A stretch of DNA of 64,000 nucleotides from Nonomuraea rubra (lineage in GTDB: Bacteria; Actinomycetota; Actinomycetes; Streptosporangiales; Streptosporangiaceae), in the NCBI RefSeq assembly GCF_014207985.1, contig NZ_JACHMI010000001.1:7919001-7983000 (forward strand). The letters run 5' to 3'. Of the stretch, positions 1 to 7,853 are shown one piece after another. Both the position numbers and the translations under genes were made by a program. The notes under the pieces were generated by a model that worked only from the letters and a program-made list of their open reading frames with translations, was not told where the DNA came from and did not search any database. Positions within the stretch are counted from its first letter, which is position 1. Each line of letters starts with the position of its first letter.

Positions 1-247
1 CGCGGGCCACGGCGGCTCCGGCGGGTTCGCGCAACGCCGTGCAGAGCTCCTGCGCCAGCAGCGCCGCCAGCAGCAGCGCGGCCGGCGCGACGAGCCCGCC
101 ACCCGAAGCCAGCAGGCCGAGCGGGACGGTGCCCAGCGGCCCCAGCACCGCCGCGCCCGTCACGAGCACCGCGAACGGCGCCACCCGCCGCGCTCCGGCC
201 AGCGGCAGCAACCGCATCAATTCAATGCGACCACATCGGTCTGACAT
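1..247 (-). CDS. N-terminus of an unrecognised membrane protein (cut by window edge)
   Basis: The reverse strand is open from an ATG at 247 to the edge of the window, so only about 82 N-terminal residues are visible. After a short polar start they are strongly hydrophobic and rich in Leu, Ala and Gly, with two likely membrane helices separated by a Gly-rich turn. A second in-frame ATG at 217 gives a start closer to the first helix, and neither start has a convincing ribosome binding site. The composition resembles the first helices of a transporter permease or an ABC half-transporter, but no family motif is visible, so I assign no function. Confidence 0.5.
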   Translation of the reverse strand, partial: MSDRCGRIELMRLLPLAGARRVAPFAVLVTGAAVLGPLGTVPLGLLASGGGLVAPAALLLAALLAQELCTALREPAGAAVAR

Positions 248-280
248 GGATGCGACGGTAACCCGGCCACCCCGGGAGGG

Positions 281-1114
281 TCAAACCGATGGGCTCACAC
301 CGGAGAAGAACCCGGCCAGCGCCGCGGCCACCCCCTCCGGGTCGTTCTCCATCGGGATGTGACCCGCCCCCGGGACGCGCACGAGCCGCGTGTTCGGCAT
401 CTCCGCGGCGAACCTCTCGGCGTGACGCACCTCCTGGAAGGTGTCCGCGTCCCCCCACACCAGCAGCTTCGGCGTCTCGTCGGCCCGCAGCGCGGGCACC
501 AGGTCCAGGGTGTAGCGGCTGTCGGCCGCGCCCGCGAGCGCCATCCACGACCGGGCGACCCGGGGGTCGGTCCACGGATCGAGGTACTCGGCGATCTCCC
601 CCTCACCGGCCGGGCGGGCCAGCGCGGTGGTGACCGCCTTGCGCCGCGCCGCCAGCAGGTCCTCCACCGTCGTGGCGGCCACCACCGCGGGATCCCGGTA
701 CCGGGCGACGGCCGGCACCGGCCACGAGTCGTACATCACCGCGTTCACCAGCGCCAGCCTGCTCACCTTCGCGACCCCGCCGGCCAGCACGTGCTGGGCG
801 ATCCCGCCGCCGATGTCGTGCCCGGCCACGGCCAGCGGCCCGTCCACCCCGAACGCCGCCGCGAAGCGGCCCACCCACGCCGCCAGCGCGGGAACCGTCG
901 CCGTCTCCGCCGTCAGCTCCCCCTCCGACCGGCCCAGCCCCGGCAGGTCGACCGCGACCGGCCGCAGCCCTGCCGCCGCCAGCCGGTCGAGCACCGGCTC
1001 CCACACCCTGCTCCAGTACGTGCCGTGCAGCAGCAACACCACGGGCCCTCGCTCGCCGGCCGTCAGATAGCTGGCCCGCCGCCCGTCCACCTCGATCGTC
1101 ATGCGCGTCGACAT
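281..1114 (-). CDS. alpha/beta hydrolase, epoxide hydrolase / dehalogenase type
   Basis: A 277-residue alpha/beta-hydrolase-fold enzyme. The oxyanion HG pair lies at residues 30-31 (LLLHGTYW). The nucleophile elbow is GHDIGG with Asp100 in place of Ser, which is typical of epoxide hydrolases and haloalkane dehalogenases rather than esterases. The catalytic His is about residue 252 (GAGHIPMENDPE), and GDADTF is a likely acid region. The substrate cannot be read from the sequence. I chose the ATG at 1114 because the open frame upstream loses the family pattern; a second ATG at 1102 is possible. The gene is divergent from a LysR regulator, the usual arrangement for a target of that regulator. 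Confidence 0.9.
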   Translation of the reverse strand: MSTRMTIEVDGRRASYLTAGERGPVVLLLHGTYWSRVWEPVLDRLAAAGLRPVAVDLPGLGRSEGELTAETATVPALAAWVGRFAAAFGVDGPLAVAGHDIGGGIAQHVLAGGVAKVSRLALVNAVMYDSWPVPAVARYRDPAVVAATTVEDLLAARRKAVTTALARPAGEGEIAEYLDPWTDPRVARSWMALAGAADSRYTLDLVPALRADETPKLLVWGDADTFQEVRHAERFAAEMPNTRLVRVPGAGHIPMENDPEGVAAALAGFFSGVSPSV

Positions 1115-1150
1115 GGCATAACGATGATGTTCTGCCAACCGCCCGGTCAA

Positions 1151-1166
1151 ATACCATTTAAGGTAT
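1151..1166. promoter_or_regulatory. inverted repeat, probable LysR operator
   Basis: ATACC-ATTTAA-GGTAT is a 5-base perfect inverted repeat around an A/T core, lying between the divergent hydrolase and lysR starts and only 6 bases before the lysR ATG. LysR proteins bind such interrupted dyads (T-N11-A type) and usually control themselves and the divergent gene. The assignment rests on position and symmetry. Confidence 0.55.
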
Positions 1167-1172
1167 GTCGGT

Positions 1173-2036
1173 ATGACGTTAGCGCAGCTCAGAGTGCTGA
1201 TCGCGGTCGCCGAGCAGGGCGGGTTCACCGCCGCGGCCGAGCTCGTGGGCATGTCCCAGCCCGCCGTCAGCCGCGCCGTCGCGAGCCTGGAGCGGGAGCT
1301 GGGCGCGGCCCTGTTCGTCCGCCACCGCGACGGCATCGCCCTCACCGAGGCCGGCCGCCGCGCGCTCGCCCGGGCCCGCGAGGCGCTGCGCCACTTCGAC
1401 CTCATCCGCGCCGACGTGGCCGCCGCCAGCGGGCAGATCACCGGCGAGCTGCGCCTGGCCAGCCTCCCCAGCGCCACGGGCACGCTCGTCGCCCGGCTGC
1501 TGCGCGCGTTCACCGACCGCTACCCGCAGGTCAAGGTCCGCCTGTTCGAGGGCGTGGACGACGACATCCGCGCCTGGCTGCAGCGCGGCGCGGCCGAGGT
1601 CGGCGTGGTCACCCTGCCCGCCCCCGGCCTGCACACCGCGCACCTCAGCACGCACGACATGGTCAGCGTGCTGCCGGCCGGCGACCCGCTCGCCGCCAAG
1701 GCGGCCGTGCACCTGTCCGACCTGGCCGGGCGGCCGTTCATCCTGACCACCGCCGGCTGCCGGCCGCTGATCACGGGCGCGGCGCTGGCGGCCGGGGTGT
1801 CGCTGGACATCGCGTTCGAGGCGAGCGGGCCGGCCGCCATCCTGGAGATGGTGGGCGCGGGGCTCGGCGTCAGCATCGTGCCCGCGCTCGGCCTGCCCGC
1901 CGGCCTGCCCGGCGTCGTCACCCGGCCGCTGGAGCCGGGGATGACGCGGACGCTGGCGCTGGCCGTCCCGTCGCTGGAGGACTGCGCGCCCGCGGCGCGT
2001 GCCTTCCTGGACGAGCTGAGCGCCTTTACAATGTAG
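1173..2036 (+). CDS. LysR-family transcriptional regulator
   Basis: A 287-residue LysR-type regulator. The N-terminal winged helix-turn-helix is plain at residues 1-60 (LRVLIAVAEQGGFTAAAEL followed by SQPAVSRAV). The rest is the periplasmic-binding-protein-like effector domain, with the usual TGELRLAS-like beta strand at about residue 90 and a hydrophobic C-terminal half. It probably controls the divergent alpha/beta hydrolase in response to a small ligand that the sequence does not reveal. The length is normal for the family. Confidence 0.92.
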   Translation: MTLAQLRVLIAVAEQGGFTAAAELVGMSQPAVSRAVASLERELGAALFVRHRDGIALTEAGRRALARAREALRHFDLIRADVAAASGQITGELRLASLPSATGTLVARLLRAFTDRYPQVKVRLFEGVDDDIRAWLQRGAAEVGVVTLPAPGLHTAHLSTHDMVSVLPAGDPLAAKAAVHLSDLAGRPFILTTAGCRPLITGAALAAGVSLDIAFEASGPAAILEMVGAGLGVSIVPALGLPAGLPGVVTRPLEPGMTRTLALAVPSLEDCAPAARAFLDELSAFTM

Positions 2037-2071
2037 ATTTATTGGGTGGGGTGCAAAATGTTCGCGGGCCG

Positions 2072-2098
2072 TGTCGATCCGCATCACAGCCGTTCGAC
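2072..2098 (+). promoter_or_regulatory. predicted ECF42 promoter of the DGPF-sigma pair
   Basis: TGTCGA (2072-2077), a 17-base spacer, then CGAC (2095-2098), ending 37 bases before the ATG of the DGPF gene. From memory, ECF42 sigma factors recognise TGTCGA at -35 and a CGA/TC-type -10, so this fits autoregulation of the pair by its own sigma factor. The match was found by eye. Confidence 0.6.
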
Positions 2099-2135
2099 GC
2101 GTCGGTGAGCCGGTACGCAACCGAAGGAGACACCG

Positions 2136-2576
2136 ATGAAGTTCATGATCGTGGGCAAGGCGAGCGCCGAGACCGAGGCCGGGGCGCTGCCCAGCCAGGA
2201 GGTGGTCGACAACATGCACGCCTACAACGAGTCGCTGACCAAGGCCGGGGTGCTGCTGACGGCCGAGGGGCTCTACCCCAGCTCCCAGGGGGTCCAGATC
2301 GCCTACAGCGGCGGCAAGGCGACCGTGCTCGACGGGCCGTTCACCGAGGCGAAGGAGCTCATCGCCGGGTTCTGGCTCATCCAGGTCAAGTCGCGCGAGG
2401 AGGCCGTCGAGTGGGCCCTGCGGGTGCCCGTGCCGCCGGGGCACGACGGGGTGGGGCTGCAGGTCTACCGGGTGTTCGACGCCGCGGACGTACCGGACGA
2501 CTCGCTGCCTCCCGAGGAGCGTGCCCGCGAGGAGGCCCTGCGCGAGCGCCTGGGCGCGGACAACCCCACCACCTGA
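2136..2576 (+). CDS. YCII-related DGPF-domain protein, partner of ECF42 sigma factor
   Basis: A 146-residue YCII/DGPF-family protein. The name-giving DGPF motif is at residues 66-69, followed by the family-typical TEAKELIAGFWLIQVKS. These small alpha/beta dimers are almost always encoded beside ECF42 sigma factors, and the sigma gene follows here after 90 bases. The biochemical role of DGPF proteins is not settled; they resemble YciI-type enzymes or ligand sensors. A clear ribosome binding site (GAAGGAG) precedes the ATG. The last 15 residues are acidic and charged and are probably disordered. Confidence 0.9.
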   Translation: MKFMIVGKASAETEAGALPSQEVVDNMHAYNESLTKAGVLLTAEGLYPSSQGVQIAYSGGKATVLDGPFTEAKELIAGFWLIQVKSREEAVEWALRVPVPPGHDGVGLQVYRVFDAADVPDDSLPPEERAREEALRERLGADNPTT

Positions 2577-2666
2577 GCCGCCCGTGGCCCGCCGGCGGCC
2601 GCGCGCCCGAGCAGGCGGCGCCCGCCCAGGTTGCGTGGGCGGGCGCCCGGCTGGTCTCATGGCCCG

Positions 2667-3911
2667 GTGACGGCTTCAGACACCCACCGTGCCATCGAGG
2701 CGGTCTGGCGGATCGAGGCGCCCCGGCTGATCGCCGGGCTCGCCGGGCTCGTGCGCGACGTCGGCCTCGCCGAGGAGCTGGCGCAGGACGCGCTGGTCGC
2801 CGCCCTGGAGCAGTGGCCGGAGTCGGGCGTGCCGCGCAACCCGGGCGCGTGGCTGATGACGGTCTCCAAGCGCCGCGCCATCGACCTCATCCGCAGGAAC
2901 GAACGCCTCCAGCGCAACCTCATCGAGCTCGGCCACCGCCTCGACCTGGAGGAGGAGCCGCCCGAGATCGACGAGATCGAGGACGACCTGCTGCGGCTGG
3001 TGTTCACGGCCTGCCACCCCGCGCTGTCGATGGAGGCCAGGGTGGCGCTGACGCTGCGCGTGCTCGGCGGCCTGACCACCGACGAGATCGCACGGGCGTT
3101 CCTGGTCCCGGAGTCCACGGTCGCCCAGCGCATCGTGCGCGCCAAGCGCACGCTGGCCGACAGGCGGGTGCCGTTCGAGGTGCCGCAGGGCGCCGAGCTG
3201 GCCGGGCGCCTGTCGTCGGTGCTGGAGGTCATCTACCTGATCTTCAACGAGGGGTACTCCGCCACGGCCGGCGACGACTGGATGCGCCCGGGCCTGTGCG
3301 CGGACGCGCTACGGCTGGGCCGCGTGCTGGCCGGGCTGATGCCCAAGGAGCCCGAGGTGCACGGCCTGGTCGCGCTCATGGAGATCCAGGCGTCCCGCTC
3401 GGCCGCCCGGGTCGGCCCGGAGGGCGAGCCGATCCTGCTGCTGGAGCAGAACCGGGCCCGCTGGGACCGCCTGCTCATCGGCCGCGGCCTGGCCGCGCTC
3501 GACCGGGCGGAGGAGCTGTCGGGCACGCTGGGGCCGTACACGCTGCAGGCCGCGATCGCCGCCTGCCACGCGCGCGCCCTCACCCCGGAGGACACCGACT
3601 GGGTGCGGATCGCCGCCCTGTACGAGGCGCTGGCCCGGATGTCGCGCTCGCCGGTGGTGGAGCTCAACCGGGCGGTGGCCCTGTCGATGGCCTACGGCCC
3701 GGCGGCCGGGCTGGAGCTGCTCGACCAGATCGTGGCCGAGCCGTCGCTCAAGGGCTATCACCTGCTGCCCAGCGTACGGGGGGATCTGCTGTTCAAGCTG
3801 GGCCGGCTGGAGGAGGCGCGGGCGGAGTTCGAGCGGGCGGCGGGGATGACGCGCAACGCCCGCGAGCGCGCCCTGCTGGAGGAGCGCGCCACCGCCTGCC
3901 GGAACGGGTGA
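2667..3911 (+). CDS. ECF42-type sigma factor with C-terminal helical extension
   Basis: A 414-residue RNA polymerase sigma factor of the ECF (sigma-70 group 4) type. Region 2 lies at about residues 10-75 (AEELAQDALVAALEQW, then the -10 recognition helix GAWLMTVSKRRAIDLIRR). Region 4 is near residues 115-165 (DEIARAFLVPESTVAQRI). More than 200 residues follow as a helical, TPR-like extension with repeated LxRAxE-type helices, which is the hallmark of ECF42 and in that group is needed for activity in place of an anti-sigma factor. The GTG at 2667 best fits the family start; a longer in-frame ATG exists at 2631. It pairs with the upstream DGPF gene. Confidence 0.92.
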   Translation: MTASDTHRAIEAVWRIEAPRLIAGLAGLVRDVGLAEELAQDALVAALEQWPESGVPRNPGAWLMTVSKRRAIDLIRRNERLQRNLIELGHRLDLEEEPPEIDEIEDDLLRLVFTACHPALSMEARVALTLRVLGGLTTDEIARAFLVPESTVAQRIVRAKRTLADRRVPFEVPQGAELAGRLSSVLEVIYLIFNEGYSATAGDDWMRPGLCADALRLGRVLAGLMPKEPEVHGLVALMEIQASRSAARVGPEGEPILLLEQNRARWDRLLIGRGLAALDRAEELSGTLGPYTLQAAIAACHARALTPEDTDWVRIAALYEALARMSRSPVVELNRAVALSMAYGPAAGLELLDQIVAEPSLKGYHLLPSVRGDLLFKLGRLEEARAEFERAAGMTRNARERALLEERATACRNG

Positions 3912-3914
3912 GAC

Positions 3915-4358
3915 TCAGGCCAGGGGCACCCGCACGATCGGCACGCCGTTGTAGTGGGCCTCCCAGGCCGTGGCGCCGGCCAGCCTGAGCGGCTCCTCGA
4001 TCATGAAGGCGGCGTCGCCGGCCGACCACCTCCGGACCCGCCCGCGCACCTCCTCCACCTCGATCCGGCCGACGAGGTTGGTGATCACCGTGGTGCCGTC
4101 CACCATGCCCGAGTGGCACGTGAACGGCGGGTGCCCGCCGGGGCTCGCCGCGAACGCCCGGCTCAGCCCGCCGCGGATGCCCTCGGCCGCCGCAAGCAAC
4201 CGGTCGGGTGGGTGCACATATCCGGGCAGCAGCTCGCGAAGCAGGTGCCGCTCGTCCTCGCCCTCCTCGCCGAGGACGTCCTCGATGGTGTCCTCTAGGT
4301 CGAACCTCGACACCCGGGCGGCGCCGAGCCAGGAGATGAACACGTCCACCGCGCCCAC
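3915..4358 (-). CDS. hypothetical protein, 147 residues
   Basis: A small soluble protein of unrecognised family, convergent with the ECF42 sigma gene (3 bases between stops). The N-terminal half is acidic and helical (DLEDTIEDVLGEEGEDE). The C-terminal half is predicted to be mostly beta strand, with an even spread of aromatic residues, as in a small globular domain. Third-position GC is as high as in its neighbours, so it is probably real. The start is a GTG at 4358 with another GTG three codons later. No signal peptide or membrane segment is visible. Confidence 0.6.
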   Translation of the reverse strand: MGAVDVFISWLGAARVSRFDLEDTIEDVLGEEGEDERHLLRELLPGYVHPPDRLLAAAEGIRGGLSRAFAASPGGHPPFTCHSGMVDGTTVITNLVGRIEVEEVRGRVRRWSAGDAAFMIEEPLRLAGATAWEAHYNGVPIVRVPLA

Positions 4359-4459
4359 GGTAGACCCTTCGCCCTGGTGACCGGACCTCGTGACCGGCGG
4401 AAAGGGGCGGTGGTGCGGGCGACATGCCCTTGATGTGACACGAAAAGTGCCTCTTGAGG

Positions 4460-4473
4460 TGGGAGCGCTCCCA
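4460..4473. promoter_or_regulatory. CebR operator 1
   Basis: TGGGAGCGCTCCCA, a perfect 14-base palindrome identical to the known binding site of the LacI-family cellobiose repressor CebR in Streptomyces. A cebR-like gene lies at the end of the operon. Release of CebR by cello-oligosaccharides should open transcription. Confidence 0.9.
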
Positions 4474-4589
4474 ATCGGCTCTTTGGGGCGTTTATCCCCA
4501 TAAAGCCAGTTTCACCTGTCCAAACTGCACCATTGGTAACGGTTACGTTTCGCGGGATTGACGTGCACACCCGCTGAGTGCACCCTTTG

Positions 4590-4603
4590 TGGGAGCGCTC
4601 CCA
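4590..4603. promoter_or_regulatory. CebR operator 2
   Basis: A second perfect copy of TGGGAGCGCTCCCA, 71 bases upstream of the cebE start and so probably overlapping or just downstream of the promoter. It is flanked by TTG and AAAG rather than the flanks of operator 1. Confidence 0.9.
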
Positions 4604-4673
4604 AAGACTCCCACCGCGGCGGAGCGCGTGCCGCGGTGCACTCCCCCAACATTCACCCGAGAAGGGGTCCACC

Positions 4674-6011
4674 ATGATGATCAGCAAGCGTCGCGGCGGT
4701 ATCGCCGCGGCTTCGGCCCTGGCCGCGGTGGCGCTTACCGTCGCGTCCTGTGGTTCCGGCGGCACTTCGGAGTCCAGCGCTCCCGCGTCGTCCGCGGCGG
4801 CTCAGCCCGTCACGATCCGGGTCCAGACGTTCGGCGGCGGCGAGAACTTCGGCTACAAGAACGCCATCGCCAAGTGGAACGCCGAGCACAAGGACATCCA
4901 GATCAAGCACGAGAACCTCACCGACCAGTTCGAGCAGCAGTACTGGCCGCAGATGATCCAGTGGCTGACCTCGGGCTCCGGTGCGGGCGACGTGGTCGGC
5001 ATCGACGAGGGCGGCATGGGCCTGGCCAAGGCGCGCTCGGAGTGGTGGGCCGACCTGAAGGAGTACGGCCTGGAGTCCCGCAAGGCCGACTTCCCGGCGT
5101 GGAAGTGGGAGAACGGCGTCGCCGCCGACGGCAAGCTGTTCGGCCTGGGCACCGACATCGGCGGCATGAGCATCTGCTACCGCAAGGACCTGTTCGAGAA
5201 GGCCGGTCTGCCGTCGAACCGCGACGAGGTCAGCGCCCTGTGGCCGACCTGGGACGAGTTCATGAACGTCGGCAAGAAGTTCCAGGGCAAGGTCAAGGAC
5301 ACCAAGTGGGCTGACGGCACCAACACGCTGTACCAGGTCGTCCTCTACCAGGAGGCGGCCAAGAACGGCAACGTCAGCTACTTCGACACGAGCAACAACC
5401 TCATCGTCGACAAGAACCCGGCCGTGAAGACGGCCTTCGACTTCGCCCAGAAGATGACCCAGCAGGGCCTGACCGCCAAGCTGCGCAACTTCACGGACGA
5501 GTGGGCGACGGGCACCCAGAAGGGCTCGTTCGCCACGCTCGGCTGCCCCTCCTGGATGCTCGGCGTGGTCAGCGGCAACGCCGGCGACGACGCCAAGGGC
5601 CAGTGGGACGTGGCCTCGGTGCCCGGTGGCGGCGGCAACTGGGGCGGCTCGTGGCTGGCCGTGCCGAAGCAGACCAAGCACCCGAAGGAAGCGGCCATGG
5701 TGGCCGACTACCTGACGCAGGCGCAGACACAGGCGACCGTCTTCACGGACTTCGGCAACATGCCGAGCAACACGAAGGCGCAGCAGGACCCCGCCGTCCA
5801 GGGCGCGAAGAACGAGTTCTTCAACGACGCCCCCATCGGTGAGATCTTCGCCAAGTCCGCGGCGAGCCTCCAGCCGGTCTTCCTCGGCGTGAAGCACGCC
5901 CAGGTCAAGAACGCCATCGAGTCGGTCATCCAGGGCATGGACGACGGCTCCGTTGCCCACGACAAGGCCTGGCAGCAGCTGGTCGACGACGCGGTGAAGG
6001 CCGCGGGCTGA
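4674..6011 (+). CDS. cebE: cello-oligosaccharide ABC transporter substrate-binding lipoprotein
   Basis: A 445-residue family 1 extracellular solute-binding protein that should capture cellobiose or cellotriose outside the membrane and hand it to CebF and CebG. A positively charged start (SKRRGG), a hydrophobic stretch and the lipobox VASC with Cys26 mark a lipoprotein signal peptide. A low-complexity Ser/Ala linker follows, then the two-lobed binding domain starting at TIRVQTFGGG. It is the first gene of a five- or six-gene operon under two CebR operators. ATG codons at 4674 and 4677 are both possible starts behind GAAGGGG. No ATPase gene is present; in Streptomyces the shared MsiK ATPase serves this transporter. 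Confidence 0.92.
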   Translation: MMISKRRGGIAAASALAAVALTVASCGSGGTSESSAPASSAAAQPVTIRVQTFGGGENFGYKNAIAKWNAEHKDIQIKHENLTDQFEQQYWPQMIQWLTSGSGAGDVVGIDEGGMGLAKARSEWWADLKEYGLESRKADFPAWKWENGVAADGKLFGLGTDIGGMSICYRKDLFEKAGLPSNRDEVSALWPTWDEFMNVGKKFQGKVKDTKWADGTNTLYQVVLYQEAAKNGNVSYFDTSNNLIVDKNPAVKTAFDFAQKMTQQGLTAKLRNFTDEWATGTQKGSFATLGCPSWMLGVVSGNAGDDAKGQWDVASVPGGGGNWGGSWLAVPKQTKHPKEAAMVADYLTQAQTQATVFTDFGNMPSNTKAQQDPAVQGAKNEFFNDAPIGEIFAKSAASLQPVFLGVKHAQVKNAIESVIQGMDDGSVAHDKAWQQLVDDAVKAAG

Positions 6012-6019
6012 TCATCCCC

Positions 6020-6046
6020 GCCCGGCCCGTGAGACGCGGGCCGGGC
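6020..6046 (+). terminator. intercistronic hairpin between cebE and cebF
   Basis: GCCCGGCCCG (6020-6029), a 7-base loop and CGGGCCGGGC (6037-6046) form a perfect 10-base stem directly after the cebE stop. There is no T-run. Such hairpins after binding-protein genes usually protect the upstream message or weaken read-through, so that more binding protein than permease is made. Confidence 0.75.
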
Positions 6047-6069
6047 ATGTTGCCGCCGAAAGGTCTGTT

Positions 6070-7026
6070 ATGAGCCTCGACACCCTTCCGCGGGCGTCAC
6101 GGAACACCCACCGCCGTGAACGCCCGCCCGGCCGCCGCTGGCGTTCCCGACTGGACGTCAAGGCGATGCCGTACGCCCTGGTGTCTCCCTACTTCCTGCT
6201 GTTCGCCGCCTTCGGGCTCTTCCCGCTGGCCTTCACGCTCTACTACTCGCTCTACGACTACGACCTGACCGGGACCACGGAGTGGGCCGGGCTGGGCAAC
6301 TACACCGCGCTCCTGGGTGACGACGACTTCTGGCGGGCCACGGTCAACACGGTGGCCATGTTCCTCATCGCCACGGTCCCCCAGATGTTCCTGGCCCTGT
6401 TCCTGGCCAACGCGCTGAACAAGCACATGAGGTTCCGCCTGCCGATCCGGATGAGCGTGCTGCTTCCGCTCGTCACGTCGGTGGTCGCGGTCGCGGTGGT
6501 GTTCACGCAGCTGTTCGCCCGCGACTGGGGTCTGGTCAACTACCTGCTTGGCCTGTTCGGGGTCGACAACACGAACTGGCGGGCCGAGCGCGTCCCGTCG
6601 TGGATCGCGATCGCCACCATGGTCGACTGGCGCTGGACCGGCTACAACGCGATCATCTTCCTGGCCGGCATGCAGACGATCCCGCGCGACCTGTACGAGG
6701 CGGCCTCGATCGACGGCGCCTCGCGGCGCAGGCAGTTCTGGCAGATCACGCTGCCGATGCTGCGCCCGACCATGATCTTCGTGGTGCTCAACTCCACGAT
6801 CGGCGGCCTGACGCTGTTCTCGGAGCCGATGACGTTCTACAACGGCAACCCCGACGGCGGCTCGCAGGGCCAGTTCCAGACGGTGGCCATGTTCGTCTAC
6901 AAGGAGGCCTTCCGGGAGTTCGACTACGGCTACGCCTCCGCGGCCGCCTGGCTGCTGTTCCTGCTGATCCTCATCGGAGCAGCGATCAACTTCCTGTTCG
7001 TGCGCAGGATCGGGGGCACGCGATGA
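6070..7026 (+). CDS. cebF: cello-oligosaccharide ABC transporter permease
   Basis: A 318-residue MalF-type inner-membrane permease. A basic cytoplasmic N-terminus (about 30 residues, RRERPPGRRWRSR) precedes six predicted membrane helices. The ATPase-coupling EAA loop reads EAASIDGASRRRQFWQITLP near residues 215-235. It forms the membrane channel with CebG and takes substrate from CebE. The ATG follows a GAAAGG ribosome binding site 58 bases after cebE. Its stop overlaps the start of cebG (ATGA). Confidence 0.92.
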   Translation: MSLDTLPRASRNTHRRERPPGRRWRSRLDVKAMPYALVSPYFLLFAAFGLFPLAFTLYYSLYDYDLTGTTEWAGLGNYTALLGDDDFWRATVNTVAMFLIATVPQMFLALFLANALNKHMRFRLPIRMSVLLPLVTSVVAVAVVFTQLFARDWGLVNYLLGLFGVDNTNWRAERVPSWIAIATMVDWRWTGYNAIIFLAGMQTIPRDLYEAASIDGASRRRQFWQITLPMLRPTMIFVVLNSTIGGLTLFSEPMTFYNGNPDGGSQGQFQTVAMFVYKEAFREFDYGYASAAAWLLFLLILIGAAINFLFVRRIGGTR

Positions 7027-7853
7027 CCGTCTGGAAACCGACCGTCCTCACCAGGGTTCTGCTGGGGCTGGCCATCTTCGTCTCGGCGTTCCCGCTGTAC
7101 TGGATGCTGGTCATCGCCTCGCGGACGAACGCGGACGCGGTGGCCTCGCCGCCGAAGTTCCTGCCGGGCGGGAACCTGGGCGACAACATCGTGCGGGTCC
7201 TCACCCACCCGGAGGCGCAGTTCCTGCTGGGCCTGACGAACTCGTTCATCGTGGCGAGCATCGTCACCGTCTCCGTCATCCTCATCTCCACGCTGGCCGG
7301 CTTCGCCTTCGCGAACCTGAACTTCAAGGGCCGCAACGCGCTGCTGCTGCTCGTGCTGCTGACGATGGCGGTGCCGCTGCAGCAGATGGGCGTGGTGCCG
7401 CTCTACCGGCTCATGGTGAGCCTGGAGTGGACCAACACCCTCAAGGCGGTCATCCTGCCGTACCTGCTCAACGGGTTCGGCGTGTTCCTCATGACGCAGT
7501 ACACCCGGCAGTCCGTGCCGATGGAGCTGGTCGAGGCCGCCCGCGTGGACGGCGCCGCCACGCTGCGCATCTGGTGGAACGTCGTGCTGCCGGCCGTACG
7601 GCCCGGCATGGCCGTGCTCGGCATCAACACGTTCATGCTCATGTGGAACGACTACATGTGGCCGCTGATCGTGCTCAACCAGGAAAACCCGACCGTGCAG
7701 ATCGCGATCAACGGGCTCAACGCGAGGTTCTCCACGGAGTACTCGCTGATCTTCGCTGGCACGGCGCTGTCCATCATCCCGCTCGTGCTGGTTTTCGTCC
7801 TCTTCGGCCGTCAGATCGTCGGCGGACTCATGGAAGGTGCGGTCAAGGCGTGA
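7023..7853 (+). CDS. cebG: cello-oligosaccharide ABC transporter permease
   Basis: A 276-residue MalG-type permease with six predicted membrane helices and the EAA loop EAARVDGAATLRIWWNVVLP around residues 180-200. It is translationally coupled at both ends: its ATG overlaps the cebF stop by four bases, and its stop overlaps the GTG start of the beta-glucosidase. Length and motif order are normal for the carbohydrate uptake family 1. Confidence 0.92.
   Translation: MTVWKPTVLTRVLLGLAIFVSAFPLYWMLVIASRTNADAVASPPKFLPGGNLGDNIVRVLTHPEAQFLLGLTNSFIVASIVTVSVILISTLAGFAFANLNFKGRNALLLLVLLTMAVPLQQMGVVPLYRLMVSLEWTNTLKAVILPYLLNGFGVFLMTQYTRQSVPMELVEAARVDGAATLRIWWNVVLPAVRPGMAVLGINTFMLMWNDYMWPLIVLNQENPTVQIAINGLNARFSTEYSLIFAGTALSIIPLVLVFVLFGRQIVGGLMEGAVKA

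Larger units (their letters stand above)
4359..4673 (+). promoter_or_regulatory. regulatory region upstream of the cellobiose operon
   Basis: A 315-base gene-free region between the divergent hypothetical gene and cebE. It holds two identical 14-base CebR-type palindromes (4460-4473 and 4590-4603), an 11-base odd palindrome GTAAC-G-GTTAC (4536-4546) of unknown meaning, and the GAAGGGG ribosome binding site of cebE. The operators, 130 bases apart, may allow looping or may serve two promoters. I cannot place the -35 and -10 boxes with confidence. Confidence 0.75.

Noticed and set aside
359..3988. A 1209-codon open frame on the plus strand across several genes
   Set aside because: It is rich in Arg, Pro and Gly without any domain, and runs antisense to the hydrolase and out of frame with the LysR, DGPF and sigma genes. 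Such frames are expected in very GC-rich DNA.
4536..4546. GTAAC-G-GTTAC palindrome as a third CebR operator
   Set aside because: It does not match the CebR consensus. It may be part of a promoter or chance, so I mention it only within the regulatory region.
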